A DNA stretch of 64,000 nucleotides from Nyssa sinensis (GCA_008638375.1 CM018052.1:30631739-30695738), one strand, 5' to 3'. Positions 34,826 through 46,450 are shown, counted from the first letter of the stretch. Numbers and translations are program-made. The notes: generated from the sequence alone by a model not told the origin.

Positions 34826-36541
34826 ATGACTCAGAGCATGATAGATGCTTTGAGGGCTACTTTTGACCTCCCTGCAAATGTGTCCTGTAGGGTACCAAAA
34901 CCCATAAATCACCCTTCCAGTACTCAGCAAGGTAAGACCTGTGCTTACCTTGAGTGGTTAAAGATAGGGGTTAGGTTTCTCTTCCACCCTTTTATTAGAA
35001 ATTTTTTTAATTGGTTTAACATCTGCCCCACTGATTTGAATATAAATAGCTGGAGGCATTTACTTGGGTTCATAGTTTTAGGACACTTGAATAATGTTGA
35101 GGTAGACCTCTCATTGATTTAGAGAAATATAGACATGAAGTACTTGAAGTCGGAGGGCATGTTTTATATGTCTTTCGACAAAGGGTTCAGACCTCTTTCC
35201 TTTATACTCACTTCCAACAAAACTTAGAAGAAGTGGCACTTCTTAGGAAAAGAAGGCTGGGAGTTTGAGGATTTCGAGAGCCAAGTTTCAACCTTCCCAC
35301 GGAAGACTGGGATTAAGGGTGAGGTTCCTTTTTGTTCTGCGTCCTTTAGGCTTTCTCATTCTGTTTGTTGTTTTCTCTTTTAGTCTAATCCTATGCTTCT
35401 GTGCAGATAAGAGAGCTTGGAAGATATCGATCTTCATTGTCTATCTTTAACAGAAATACAAGAGGCTCCTTCAAACCAACAACAGTTCGCATGACGGCAT
35501 TCTCTGCCCTAGTAATCTTAAGGAGGTTGGTTTGGTGCGAGACCGAACTGAGAGTTTGAAGAAATCCCTGGTGACTGGATAGGTGCCAAGGAAAATGAAG
35601 AAGAAGGTTGGGGAAACTCTTCCCTTGTCGAGCCTCCCTTTCAAGTGAAGAGAAGGAAGCTGATCTTCAACTCCCCCAAGAGAACTATCCTGGAAGATAT
35701 GGGGATTTCCCTTGTTCAGAAGGGTCTTTTACCCCGGTGCCCTCTGATCTGAAGAAGAAAATAGGGAAGGGCAAATCCGTTGCTGCTTCCTCGAGGTCTG
35801 ATGATTCCGGCACAACAATCGTGAAAAAGGCTTATGAGGACTTTTGGGCAATGAGCCCAAGCAAGTTTAAATGGCTGAGGCCTCAGAAGATTGCCAAAGA
35901 TCAGATGGCCTTTCACATAAGGGTGACTTATGTATTACTTTTCCCTATTTTTCATTTCCTGGTTTTGTAGTTTGCACGTAACCTATTCTGACCTGATTGT
36001 GTTGTTTATTTTTTCCAGGCTATACATGGCTTGGCAGCCATCATGGACTCCCCCGAGGATCCCGAGCAGATTAACGCCCTCCAATCTGAACTTGACAAGG
36101 CTAGGTTTTAGTTGGGGACTGCGCAGTCCTCAGTGGCGGCGACCGAGGAAAAACTGAAGGAAATTGCCAATTTCCACTCCATTCTGTTGTCCGAGAGAGA
36201 TGCCATTGCTACTGAACTGGAAAACCTCAAAAAAAGTTTTGCAGACTTCTAGTCTACTTCTATCCAAAGGTTCAGGATACCGCTGAAGCCCTCGAAGCCC
36301 AAATAGAGGTGGATCTGAAGGTTGAAGTCTAGGATTTAGGTAGCTGATCAAGTATGGATACCGAACCTTCAGGGCGAAGCTCCGTAAAAAGTATCCTGAC
36401 TCGGATCTGACTGGGGTAGATGATATTGAAGTCTCCCAAGTTGAGATTGATGCGCCGGATGTTGACGACGAAGAAGAGGAGGTGGGTCCAGAACTCCCTC
36501 AAGTTGCTACTTCAGAGACTACCAAACCAGCAACAGAGTAG
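34826..36541 (+). pseudogene. Antisense extra ORF (putative gypsy type transposon / Transposase_28-like) in the gypsy element
   Basis: The + strand, opposite to gag-pol, has a decayed gene. 34826-35122 reads MTQSMIDALRATFDLPANVS, YLEWLKIGVRFLFHPFIRNF, FNICPTDLNINSWRHLLGFIV, resembling the 'putative gypsy type transposon' domain (PF04195). After stops at 35120 and 35225 it continues with YLKSEGMFYMSFDKGFRPLS and WEFEDFESQVSTFPRK. A Lys/Ser-rich linker (35740-35920: KKIGKGKSVAASSRSDDSG, AYEDFWAMSPSKFKWLRPQK), a likely intron (donor near 35922, acceptor 36018-36019) and a coiled-coil segment (ALQSELDKARF, ATEEKLKEIANFHSILLSER, DAIATELENLKKSF) follow. It ends with an acidic tail (DVDDEEEEVGPELPQ) at the TAG 36539-36541. 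Function in the element is unknown. Confidence 0.65.
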
Positions 36542-36849
36542 ACTTGGGATGTTTTTGTACTATTTATTTATTTTTATTTCTTTGATCTTGTAATTTTTTT
36601 TATTTTTGGGCTAATATATGAAATTTTACTCATTCCAGAACTTGTGTCTTGTTTAATATCTTTGTGGTATGTCTGACTTTTAGATAATTTTTTCAATATC
36701 TAGGCCAGTAGAAAACATAAGCTCTTTAGAGATTCCAAATCACTTATAAGCTATTTTAGAGGTCTAAAAAAGCAAAATATACAGAATCAAAACACTTATA
36801 ATTAAATAAAGGTTTCTCAAGTGTCTTCATACTGGTAATTTATAATACA

Positions 36850-37680
36850 CCGACCTACAACACTTGCAAATAAAACAAGGCTTTTCTAGAGGTCTGTAGA
36901 GTGAGAAAAAAATTGACCAGACCTATGATACTTGTAATGAGTACAAGCCCATTAGGGATCTATATATTAAGTGAAATGGACTAGACCTATAGCACTTGTA
37001 ATAGATACAAGGCTTTTAGGAGTCTATACATTGATTAAATGGACCAGACTTGTAACACTTGTAATGAATACAAGACTTTTAAGGGCCTTTGCATTTAAGT
37101 GAAATGGACCAGACCGGTAGTACTTGTAATGGGTACAAGGCTTTTAAGGGTCTGTGCATTGAGTGAAATGGACCGGACCAGACCTGTAGCACTTGAATTA
37201 ATACAAGGCTTTTAAGGGTCTGTGCATTAAGTGAAATGGACCAGACCTGTAGCATTTGTAATGGATACAATGCTTTTAAGGGTCTGTGCATTGATAAAAT
37301 GGACTAGACTTATAACACTTGTAATAGATATAAAGCTTTTAAGGGTTTGTGCATTGAGTGAAATGGACCAGTCTGTAGCACTTGTAATAGATACAAAGCT
37401 TTTAGGGTCTGTGTATTAAGTGAAATTGACAAATCCTGTAGCACTTGTAATGGATACAAGGCTTTTAGGGGTCTATGCATTGATAAAATAGACTAGACCT
37501 GTAACACTTTTAATAGAAACAAGACTTTTAAGGGTCTATACAATGAGTGAAATGGATCAGACCTGTAGCATTTGTAATGGATACAAGGCTTTTAGGGGTT
37601 TGTGCATTGAGTGAAATGGACTTGTCCTGTAGCACTTGTAATATATACAAGGCTTTTAGGGGTCTGTGTATTGATAAAAA
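36850..37680. repeat. Minisatellite, about 64-bp unit
   Basis: About twelve tandem copies of a unit containing CACTTGTAATGGATACAAGG, CTTTTAAGGGTCTGTGCATT and GAGTGAAATGGACCAGACCT with variation. It lies between the integrase end and the antisense ORF. ORFs across it (37079-37419) are repeat translations. Confidence 0.9.
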
Positions 37681-38063
37681 AAACTTTGAAGATGATTAAA
37701 AGTAGCTTTTTATTGATAATACTTACGTAAATGTTCGATTTTCCAAGATCTGGGTACAGGTTTCCCAGTTAAATTTTCTAACTAGTAAATCGAAGGTATG
37801 ACGATCTTGGTTATTTTGTAAGATCCTTCCCAATTAAGGGAGAGTTTTCCCATGGTGGGATCTTTAGTTTTTGAAAACACCCTTTTTAGGACGAGATCTC
37901 CGAGCTAGAAATTGATGGGTTTTAACCCTTCGTTGAAACATTTAGTCATATTATGTTGATAGGCTTCAGTCCTAATCTGAGCTTACTCGGCCCTTTTTTC
38001 TAGTAGGTCCAGGTTTTCTGCAAGCTGTTGGTTATTGGCTATTGGCCTCTTGGTCAAAGCAAT

Positions 38064-39150
38064 CTATTTTAAGGGTTGGCATGCCAATTTCGACAAGAAT
38101 GATTGCTTTGGTACCATAGGCGAGTGAAAATGGTGTTTCTGCGGTTGGGATTCTTTTAGTGGTTCGGTTGGCTCATAGTACTCCGAAGAGTTCTTCGACC
38201 CTTCTTCTCTTGGCTCCCTCCAACCTTTTCTTAATTGCCCCGAGAATAGTGTGGTTAGTAACTTCGGCTTGCCCATTAGCTTGATGATGCCTTGCAGAGG
38301 AGAAGTGGTGACTGATGTACAGGTATTTATAGAACTTTTTGAATACCTTTCCAGCAAATTGCTTTCCATTATCCAAAATAATAACGTGTGGTATACTGAA
38401 CCTACATACTATATTTTTTCAAGTGCAACTCTTTACTTCTACCTTTGTTAAATGGGTCAGTGGTTCAGCCTCTACCCATTTAGAAAAATAGTCAATGACA
38501 ACTAGCAGGAATCTCTTGTTCTAAGGGGCTTTTGGCAGTGGCCCTACAATGTCCATTCTTCATGGGGTGAAAGGCTAGGGGCTCGCAACAGGGACGAGAT
38601 CATGATGAGGTTGATGTTGGTATGAGGTAAAAACATTGAGATTTTTCACACTTCTGAACATATTCCTTATCCTGTTTTAGCATACCGGACCAGTAATAGC
38701 CTTGAGTTAGTTCTCGATGGGCTATAGTCTTACCGCCATTATGGTTTCCACAGATCCCCTCATGTATCTCGAATAGGACGTAGTGGACCTTTTTTGGAGT
38801 TAAGCACCGTAGGATGGGTTGTGTGTAGGACCTTCAGTAAAGCTTTTCTTTAAGAATTAAATACCAAGCTGCCCTAATTCGAATTCTCCTGACATGATTC
38901 TTTTCCTATGGAAGCAATCCTTCCTTTAGATACTGGATGATGGGAGTCATCCAATTCTGAGGCTGTTATGAAATTTGAAGGGATTGTATTACCACAATAC
39001 TAGGTTTTGCTTGGTAGGGGATTTTTACTTTTGAGTCACTTTCTGGCTTAAGATGGGAGGCCATATTTGCTAAAGCGTTGGCCCTGGAATTTTGGTTTCT
39101 TTTAATCTTCTAAATAGTGAATTCATGAAAAGACTACTTTAGTGATTCTA
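38064..39150 (-). pseudogene. Integrase region of the gypsy element
   Basis: Read down the minus strand: a zinc-finger-like segment FEIHEGICGNHNGGKTIAHR ... GYYWSGMLKQDKEYVQKCEK, in which one Cys of the HHCC finger is replaced by Ser (CEKSQC). Next come broken traces of the first catalytic Asp segment, then DNGKQFAGKVFKKFYKYL (second Asp, 38376 down) and SSARHHQANGQAEVTNHTIL (catalytic Glu). Several stops and frame changes occur. In intact elements integrase inserts the cDNA into the genome (family knowledge). Confidence 0.8.
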
Positions 39151-39205
39151 CTAGCTCTAAATATCTGGTCATTCTGTTATCCTTGATGGAAAACTCTCCC
39201 ATAAC

Positions 39206-40835
39206 TCAACTCACCATAAGCTGAGAGTCTGAGAATGTGTGAAGATTCAGAGCTTCGCACTCTAGGGCCAATTTCATCCCAAGGATAAATGCTTTATACT
39301 CGGCTTCATTGTTAGAGGGTCTAAATCCCAAGCTGATGGATTTTTTGGTTACAACCCCATCAGGGGACTGAAGTATTACACCTACTTCGGAGCCTTTGTC
39401 GATAGACAAACCATCGGTGTAAAGTAGCCGCACCGAAGTGTTTGTAGTAGCTTGAGCTTTCAAATGCAGTGTTCTAGTGAACTTTGCTATAAATTTTACT
39501 AATACTTGGCCTTTGATAATAGTCCGCGACATATAGGATATGTCGAATTCTTCCAGTTCTATTGACCATTTGACCAGTCATCCCAAAACTTTGGGTTTAT
39601 GTAGGACTGATTTTAAAGGATAAGATGTAGGGATTATGATATGATGGGTTTGAAAGTATGGTCTGAGCTTCTGAGCAGATATCACCAAGGTTAAGGCCAA
39701 TTTTTCAATTTTGGAGTACCTTGTCTCCGTATCCAGAAGTGCCTTGCTAACGTAAAAAATAGGCCTTTGAGTTCTCTTGCTAAGTAAGCTTGAGTTGTTG
39801 GAAGGCCTCTTCGCATTTAGAGGTTTATTCTAGGGCCTTACTCCCCCTCAAGGCTTTAAAGAATGAGAGGCACCGATTCGTTGATTTAGAGATAAACCTA
39901 TTCAATGTTGCTATCCTTCCATTCAGGCCTTAGATATCTTTCTTGGTTTTAGGTGATTCTAATTCAATCAGAGCTTTGATCTGTGAAGGATCTACTTCAA
40001 TTCCTTTTTGAGAAACTAGAAAACCCAAGAATTTTTCTTCTGTGATCTCAAAGGTACATTTTAAAGGATTAAGCTTCATTCTGTGTTTTCTCAGGATATT
40101 AAACGTCTGGTTCAAGTGCTGAATGTGGTCACATTTTTGAACACTTTTGACAAGCATATCGTCGATATAGATTTCTATTGTATTCCCAATCTAGGGGTCA
40201 AACATTCTGTTTACAAGCCTGTGGTACGTAGCTCCAGTGTTTTTTAGACCAAGCGGCATCACTCTATAATAATAAAGACCTCGTTCTGATATGAAGGTTG
40301 TTTTCTCCTGATCTGAAGGGTACATTTGAATTTGATTGTATCTAGAGTAAGCATCCATGAAACTCATAAATTCATGACCTGTCATGGTATCAACAAGTTG
40401 ATTAATTCTGAGAAGAGAAAATTTGTCCTTGGGATAAGCTTTATTTTGGTCGGTATAGTCAACGCAGACCCTCCACTTGTTGTTCTTCTTTTTTGCAAGA
40501 ACTATATTGGCAAGTTATTCTAGGTAGAACACTTCTCTTATCATTCCATCATTTAGCAACCTTTAGACCTCTTCATTGATGATTTTATGGCATTTAGGGG
40601 CAAATGTTCTCCTTTTTTGTCTTACAGGGGGATGGTCTAGATCTGTCATTAGCTTGTGAGAGATGAAAGTAGGATCTATTCCTTCTATATCTCTAGTTTC
40701 CCAAACAAATACCGAAAGGTTGTCTTTTAAGAATTTAACAATATCCTCTTGTTCAAAAGGAGACATGGTTGAGCCAATTTGTATGTACTTTTCCTCTCCT
40801 TCAATGTTGATGAGATCTTTGATGGGCTCCTCCAT
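39206..40835 (-). pseudogene. Reverse transcriptase and RNase H regions of the gypsy element
   Basis: Read from 40835 down: SPFEQEDIVKFLKDNLSVFV, HKLMTDLDHPPVRQKRRTFA, ANIVLAKKKNNKWRVCVDYT, FMSFMDAYSRYNQIQMYPSD, TTFISERGLYYYRVMPLGLK, then TIEIYIDDMLVKS, which carries the catalytic DD pair (YIDD here), and CTFEITEEKFLGFLVSQKGI. A degraded connection region leads to the second RNase H at 39532-39206: MSRTIIKGQVLVKFIAKF, LYTDGLSIDKGSEVGVIL, NNEAEYKAFILGMKLA, SDSQLMVS. In-frame stops (near 40190, 40515, 39750 and others) split it. Confidence 0.88.
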
Positions 40836-40958
40836 TGGTTTGACTGCATTGTCCCTTCCACTAGGACTTAGTGGCTCATCAATTTCAGATAAACATTCTT
40901 CTACCTCATAAAGGTTGGAAAATGAGGAACTTTCCCTTTCATGAGGGCACTGTAATTG

Positions 40959-41435
40959 CTATTTGGAGGGATTTTCTTTTAGTACAAAGGTATGACATTC
41001 CTGGGCAGTAGGCTGACAGCCCTTGATGGTGAGAACTTTGTTGTTGTGGACATATTTCAAGCATTGATGGAGGGTTAAAGTAATTGCTCCCATCTGGTGG
41101 ATCCAAGGTCTCCCAATAATGAAATTATAGGGAGATTTAGTGTCTAGGACCATGTATTAGAAGATCAGTGTCTTTTGTCTATCTCCCTATCCTATCGTGG
41201 ATGGTAGATTAATTCTACCTATTGGAATGCTGAGATTCTCGTCGAATCCTGCTATGATACCAGTGATAGCTTTGATGTCGTTAGAGTTGAGCTTCATGTG
41301 TTTGAAGGGTTCGTAGAATAATATGTTGGTGTAACTTTCAGTATCCATGAAAACCCTTCTAATCTCAAAATTAGTGATTTTGAGTGAGATGACAAGAGCA
41401 TCGCTATAGGGACAATGTATCCCAATGAGATCCAA
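40959..41435 (-). pseudogene. Aspartic protease region of the gypsy element
   Basis: 41435-41187 reads ISLKITNFEIRRVFMDTESY-TNILFYEPFKHMKLN; the active-site DTG of retroviral-type proteases appears as DTE. It continues at 41153-40959 with SPYNFIIGRPWIHQMGAITL and TLHQCLKYV, the usual C-terminal part. One stop lies between the two parts. The Gly-to-Glu change next to the catalytic Asp would by itself be expected to inactivate the protease. Confidence 0.8.
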
Positions 41436-42079
41436 TTTAGATAATTGGATCTGAGGTTCTGACTTTATCTTTTTCTTAATGGTCGAGATTTGGATGATAT
41501 GGGATTATGCCCTTACTTCCCAAGCATATCTTTTCCTAGCTTAGTTAGACATCCCTATCATCGCATTGTCAGCGTGAAGCACAAAGATGACCTGATTATT
41601 TTGTCATTATTGATCATTCTGAATTTCTCTCTATTTAGGTCTTTGCTCTTGCCTTCTTTGAGGTGGTCTTTTGTCACGGGGGTTCTGCCTTCCGTTTTGG
41701 CGAACAAACTTTCTCAATCACCATCTTTTGATGAAATGCTCTATTTCTTGCTTGAGAGCTCTGCATTTATTGATTGTGTGTTCATGCTCTTTATGAAAAT
41801 TACAATATTTGTTCTAATTTCTTGAGTCGAAGTGGATTTTTAGTGCCTCTGGCCACCTCAAGTTTTCACGAGTCTAGATTTGTTGGAGTTTGTGAGTAAG
41901 AGAAGCATTCAGAGAGGTGTAAGTCCCACACTTCCCAGAGTTAGAATTGTTCTCTTGTCAGGCCTCCTGATCCTCTTCTTGGTAGTGTTGTTATCCCTCT
42001 TCTAAACTTGCTCATCCTTCTGAGCTTTTTCTTTTGCTTTTTGAAAAGAGGTTTTTGTATTTTCAAGATTAATATACTT

Positions 42080-43293
42080 TCACGCTCGTTCCATGAGTGT
42101 TGTCATATCGGTGGGAGGATTATTGGTTAAGGAATCCTGCAAGCATCTAGGCCCAAGGCCTGAGATGAGGGCGGCCACTAGGAAGCTTGGACTACAATCG
42201 GTTATTTCCATGAGCTCAGTGTTAAAACGTGTTATGTACTCCCGAATTGATTCTCTCTTTGTTTGCTTTATAGTTAGCAAAAATTTTGATTCTTTTCTCA
42301 ACGTCCTGCTAGTTAAGAATCAATCAAGAAATAGCCTACTGAGTTTATAAAAATTGCTGATCGATTATTGTGGAAGGTTGTGGAACCATTTAAGGGCAAT
42401 ACCCTTGAGGCTCGTCATGAAAGTTCGACACATAAAGGCATCAGTAACTCCATAGAGAGCCATTGTGTGTTGATAGTGAGATACGTGGTCCCCAGGGTCC
42501 CCAGACCTATCGTAGAAGTTGAATTTTGGGACAATGAACTTTTTGGGTCGTTTTTCTGCCATTATGTCAAAGGTAAATGCCATAGAGAACCTACCGAGAA
42601 ATTTACTTAACTCGTCTTGATCTGGAGGGGTACGGAACCCTCTGGTTGAGATCATCTGATCCGAAAGTCTGTTATCTCTTCTACCCTCTAAGGGGCTTTG
42701 GGTAGGACTCGTTGTGCGATCGGTACCCGTTGTTGATCTTGTCCTACACCTCTAGATCCTCGACTCAAGGGAGGAATTTGTCTCGTATTAGCAGGAAAAT
42801 GTTGTTCTCCCAAAACTGAGGGGACTGTAATCTTGAGAGGTTGGGATTCTTGCGGTGCTCAATTGGCTCTAGATACTATTAGAGCTAGTATCCTCGTTCT
42901 GCTTTAATAATGGACAGCAGGGCAAAACATGGGCATTCCTTTCCCTACGGCTGTTGACGTTTGGGGATCAACCCCTATACGAGTGGTATCATGGGGGCGT
43001 ACTGGTTGTATGTTAGGAAACTCCTCGTTGGAGGATCCTCCGCCCGTGGTGGTGGCGGGAGGTTGAATTCCTCCGTGAACAGTGTTAGTAAAAGGAGAAA
43101 GAGGGTTACTCTGCTAGTTCTGAGCCAATGAAGCTAGAGCTTGTGACATGGTAATGAGTTGTTCCTGCATCTGATCAGACTTGCGATCAAGTTATTGTTG
43201 TAAACGATTTGGTGTTTGTTCCCTTCTTCTTCCAATAAGAGGCTAATTCTAAGGGTTTTGAGAGTTCCTTCTAGAACGAAGGCTGGGAGCCAT
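42080..43293 (-). pseudogene. gag of the gypsy element
   Basis: The probable start MAPSLRSRRNSQNP lies at 43293 down, shortly after the primer site. The conserved gag domain spans 42655-42080: FIVPKFNFYDRSGDPGDHVS, HYQHTMALYGVTDAFMCRTF, LKGIALKWFHNLP, then after a stop FLLTIKQTKRESIREYITRF and VAALISGLGPRCLQDSL. A Gln-rich N-terminal segment (NNSLPCHKL / QALASLAQNQQ) precedes it. Stops and a frame change break it. Confidence 0.82.
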
Positions 43294-43359
43294 TGTCTTT
43301 TGGAAGAAAAAGATAATAAATTTATTCTTTTGATGAAAAGGATAGTAAGAACGACTGTT

Positions 43360-43380
43360 GTTCCCACAGACTGCCCTAAA
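43360..43380 (-). other. Primer-binding site of the gypsy element (degenerate)
   Basis: The minus strand reads TTTAGGGCAGTCTGTGGGAA directly after the 5' LTR. It corresponds to the TGGCGCCGTCTGTGGGAA-type site known from many Tat elements, with changes in the first half. Confidence 0.6.
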
Positions 43381-43381
43381 C

Positions 43382-43844
43382 TGATGTTGCTCTTTTTTTT
43401 TATCAGAAAGGCTTCTTGTCTTTCGCTATTTGTCAAGAACTTAAGAACAGAGAGTTACCGGAAAGACTCCGGTAGTAGCCGCTTCGATGATAAAGTTAGT
43501 AAATAGAAAGAGGTTGTAATTAAAAAGAATAATTAAACATAAATTGAAGGCGTACCTTATGGTCTTATTAATAGGTTGTACATCTCCTAAGTTGAGTAGG
43601 ATTAGGAGCCATAAAAGTAGGGATTCAAAGATATCCAAAGATAGTAGTTGTCATATTGAACTATGTTTCCTTATTCTGAGGTTGGTAGGATATGGAAAAT
43701 GGTGTTATGTTCTAGACCATATACCTCTGAACCCTCCGTGCTTGGTTGATCTGGATAAAATAATATTTCTTGACCTATAACTTGAAGAGCTCTGTACATA
43801 CACGTGTCATACTTTGAATATATCCATCACTTTATGGTATATCA
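43382..43844 (-). repeat. 5' LTR of the gypsy element
   Basis: Direct repeat of 33653-34113. On the minus strand it starts TGATATACCATAAAGTG and ends GCAACATCA. The start is shared with the solo LTR at 58908. Confidence 0.9.
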
Positions 43845-44805
43845 ACTACTACGACGATCAAGATAGGGAGTAAGAGATCAGAATTTTTGCAGGAAGTATG
43901 ACCAAGAATTGAAATTGTAGAATCTTTATTATTAAAAACTTCCATAGGGGTTTCTTCATTCTATGCCAATAAAGAACCTGTAGAATCTATTTGTTCCACT
44001 AGATCCACACTTTGATCAATTAATTCTGAATTGTTTTCTTCTTCTTTATTTTCTTCCAACTCCTTGTGATGGTCTTTAAGGCATAGAATAATTGAATTTT
44101 CACTTTTTATGACAAGAGAGTCTTTTATAAGGATGGACACGTCCTTTGTAAGGATAGGCACATCTTCCAATTGTGTAATATCTACAACAACATTATCACT
44201 CAAAGTAGGCTCAACAATTTTAGATTTTACTTGTACTTCTTTTTTGATACTTTCCCAAGTTGGCTTGTAGTTATCTTCTAAGATTTGCGAATAATTTATT
44301 GGCAAAAATCTACCCATCAACAATTTCATAATTCTTAGCCATGAACTAATGCATGTTTTCCTTTGCAATTGTCTATACCTCTAAAATAAAGTTACCATCT
44401 TTTTGCTAATCTAATGAATTTATATTCTGCCCAAAAGTATTTTTTTTCGTCTGAAAGTCTCAAATCATTAAGACAGTCATTCAAATCATAAACTCATTCA
44501 TTAAAGTTTTCAAGATAAAAATTATCCTCAAAGTTTAGAAGGCTTTCGTAATTGCGAATAGCTCTGTTTTTAGGCTAGCCTCGGGCAAATCCTCCAACGC
44601 GATTCATATTGATTGGAGAGTCTCTAGGGGTATTAAAATTGAGTTGCTTGAGCATTTGTTGTATAGTACCAACTTGATCGTTGATATGTGCTAACTATTG
44701 CCCATGTTCATCAATCGTTGCTCATAAAGCCTCCGTCCCATAACAAACGTCAATGAAATTTTTTATTCTGTCTCTTTTGATTGCCATCAAGCCAGACAAA
44801 TCCTC

Positions 44806-44817
44806 GCTCTGATACAA
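44806..44817 (-). other. Initiator-Met type primer-binding site
   Basis: TTGTATCAGAGC on the minus strand, one base from the standard TGGTATCAGAGC, five bases inside the LTR end. Confidence 0.65.
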
Positions 44818-44822
44818 AATAA

Positions 44823-45245
44823 TGCAGAACGAAAATATGGAAAGGAGAATTGAACACGTCAAATTCCTTAGTAACAAAGTAACATGAGAATTCCTTACCC
44901 AACAAGAGAAAATAATTCTCTAAAATTCGTAATTGAATTAATATTGATAAAAAATTTCATCATAAAGACATATTACATCATATTTATAGTACTAAAACAC
45001 TACTACTTTGACTAGAAAATCAAAACTCATATTTTTATACTAATCCTACTATAATAAAGACTATTAATTCGAATATGAAACAACTAATTTCTATATTTTT
45101 TATACTAATCCTAACAAAACTAGGAAACTAGAGAAATTATGAATTCCTAGAGAAATTATCAATAAATCAAAATAGAAAACTAAACAATCTTATTACAATT
45201 CTAAAATAACTTTTCATATTTTTAGGATATTAAATCTGTCTTACA
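44823..45245 (-). repeat. LTR of the older retroelement
   Basis: On the minus strand it begins TGTAAGACAGATTTAATATC and ends TTTTCGTTCTGCA. A shorter relative in the opposite orientation lies at 63524-63787. Confidence 0.75.
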
Positions 45246-45892
45246 TATGTGAAGATCTGCAGCCCAGGATTCCTACTGCGCTAACCCAGAGATCGGTTGT
45301 TGAGGGTGTTTATTTTAACATCATGTTAGTAACGAGAACTCTATACAACTTGAGTATTCATGTGTCCTAATCTCAACGACATTTTTTTAGTATATTAGAT
45401 GAAATTTTTTCAACCAAGGTGGTGTGGCGATGGGCGGAGAGGGAAAGTGGTGGTGGTTTCTCGAAAGAGTTTTACTCCAGATTTCTCTTAATATGAGTGG
45501 CAAAGATGAAGGTCTTTAGTGCCAAACAAGAACTTTAGTAGGTTCATATCATTGACATTAGCTTTCGTACATCTAACTTCTCTGTAAAAAAATGTTTGTC
45601 CCTTGTTTTTTTAAAAATGACTTATTAATCACTATCGAGGTCATGAGATCTAATGGTTATAATTTAATGTAACAATGGTATAAATAAATTTCTCATAATT
45701 TTCTCGCTTGCTAATGCAACTTTATTTGATTAGTTACCAAAATGGTTGAAAAAAAGTGTTAGAAAAATCAATCATGTATGATTTGTTGGTAGAAATTTTC
45801 TAGTATAAATGTATTCATAAACTTAGATTAAGGGATTGTAAATACTTCAATCACCCTTGATTCCATATATCTAATAAGATGTGACATTATCT
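45246..45892. other. Spacer between retroelements
   Basis: AT-rich sequence without supported genes. It ends in TATCT (45888-45892), the left target duplicate of the mini-copia. Confidence 0.5.
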
Positions 45893-45935
45893 TGTTAAAA
45901 TTAAAGAAAAAACATAATAAAAAAGAAAGAAAGAG

Positions 45936-45988
<53 letters not shown>

Positions 45989-46203
45989 GAAAAACCCTAA
46001 GGATTACATTGTATTAGATTGACTTGAATTGAAACTAAATAAGAAAGCTCCTTATATAGGAGGGTTATGAGGTTATACATGTAAAGTATTAATAAAGGAA
46101 ACAAACTATGAAACCCTAATATATTACACAATAATATGTGTGGCAGCTAACCTTTACCCTAATATCACAATAATATATAGGTAGCCCTAATATACTTCTA
46201 ACA
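45893..46203 (-). repeat. 3' LTR of the mini-copia
   Basis: It contains a (GA)n run (45939-45985) and then closely matches 46769-46986. On the minus strand it follows the purine tract GAGGGGGAG. Confidence 0.9.
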
Positions 46204-46305
46204 CTCCCCCTCAAACTCATGGTGGGAAGTAAACCAATTTGAGTTTGCAAACCAAGTCTGAAAAAATATAATTAAAATTAAAGAAAAAATATAATAAAAG
46301 AGAAG

Positions 46306-46450
46306 GCGCATGGGAGTGCGAAAACTGGCGCATGGGAGCTCAAAAACTGGCACATGGTAGCACAAAATTGGAACTGGCGCATGGTTGAACGCGAAATTAG
46401 AACTGGCGCATGAGAGTGCGAAACTAGAACTAGCGCATAAGAGCGCTAGA
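46306..46450. repeat. Short tandem array inside the mini-copia
   Basis: Five to six imperfect units of about 24-30 bp with the core ACTGGCGCATGGGAG and GCGAAA. It occupies the place where the copia coding region should be. Confidence 0.75.

Larger units (their letters stand above)
33653..43844 (-). mobile_element. Ty3/gypsy Tat-lineage LTR retrotransposon, decayed, with antisense extra ORF
   Basis: LTRs of about 460 bp lie at both ends in direct orientation. Read on the minus strand they start TGATATACCATAAAGTG (TA in the 3' copy) and end CAACATCA / TAACATCA. Target duplicates are ATTAC (33648-33652) and ACTAC (43845-43849), 4 of 5 identical. Minus-strand order: 5' LTR, primer site, gag, protease, RT, RNase H with a second archaeal-type RNase H (LYTDGLSIDKGSEVGVIL), integrase, minisatellite, an ORF on the opposite strand, purine tract, 3' LTR. 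The extra RNase H and the PBS form (GTCTGTGGGAAC) are characteristic of Tat elements. Many stops and frameshifts make it inactive. A solo LTR of related sequence lies at 58908-59551. Confidence 0.9.
43850..45245 (-). mobile_element. Fragment of an older retroelement: 5' LTR, PBS and gag-like region
   Basis: On the minus strand an LTR (45245-44823) is followed by TTGTATCAGAGC (44817-44806), a near match to the TGGTATCAGAGC initiator-Met primer site, and then a coding relic from an ATG at 44787: MAIKRDRIKNFIDVCYGTEA, LAHINDQVGTIQQMLKQLNF, LSDEKKYFWAEYKFIRLAKR, FLPINYSQILEDNYKPTWES, ending in an acidic open stretch (44368-43961). The order resembles a gypsy-type gag, but I cannot name the lineage. 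The gypsy element at 33653-43844 inserted into its 3' side. The remainder is missing or unrecognisable. Confidence 0.65.

Noticed and set aside
37079..37419. ORFs with LKALYPLQ-type repeats on both strands
   Set aside because: Translations of the 64-bp minisatellite.
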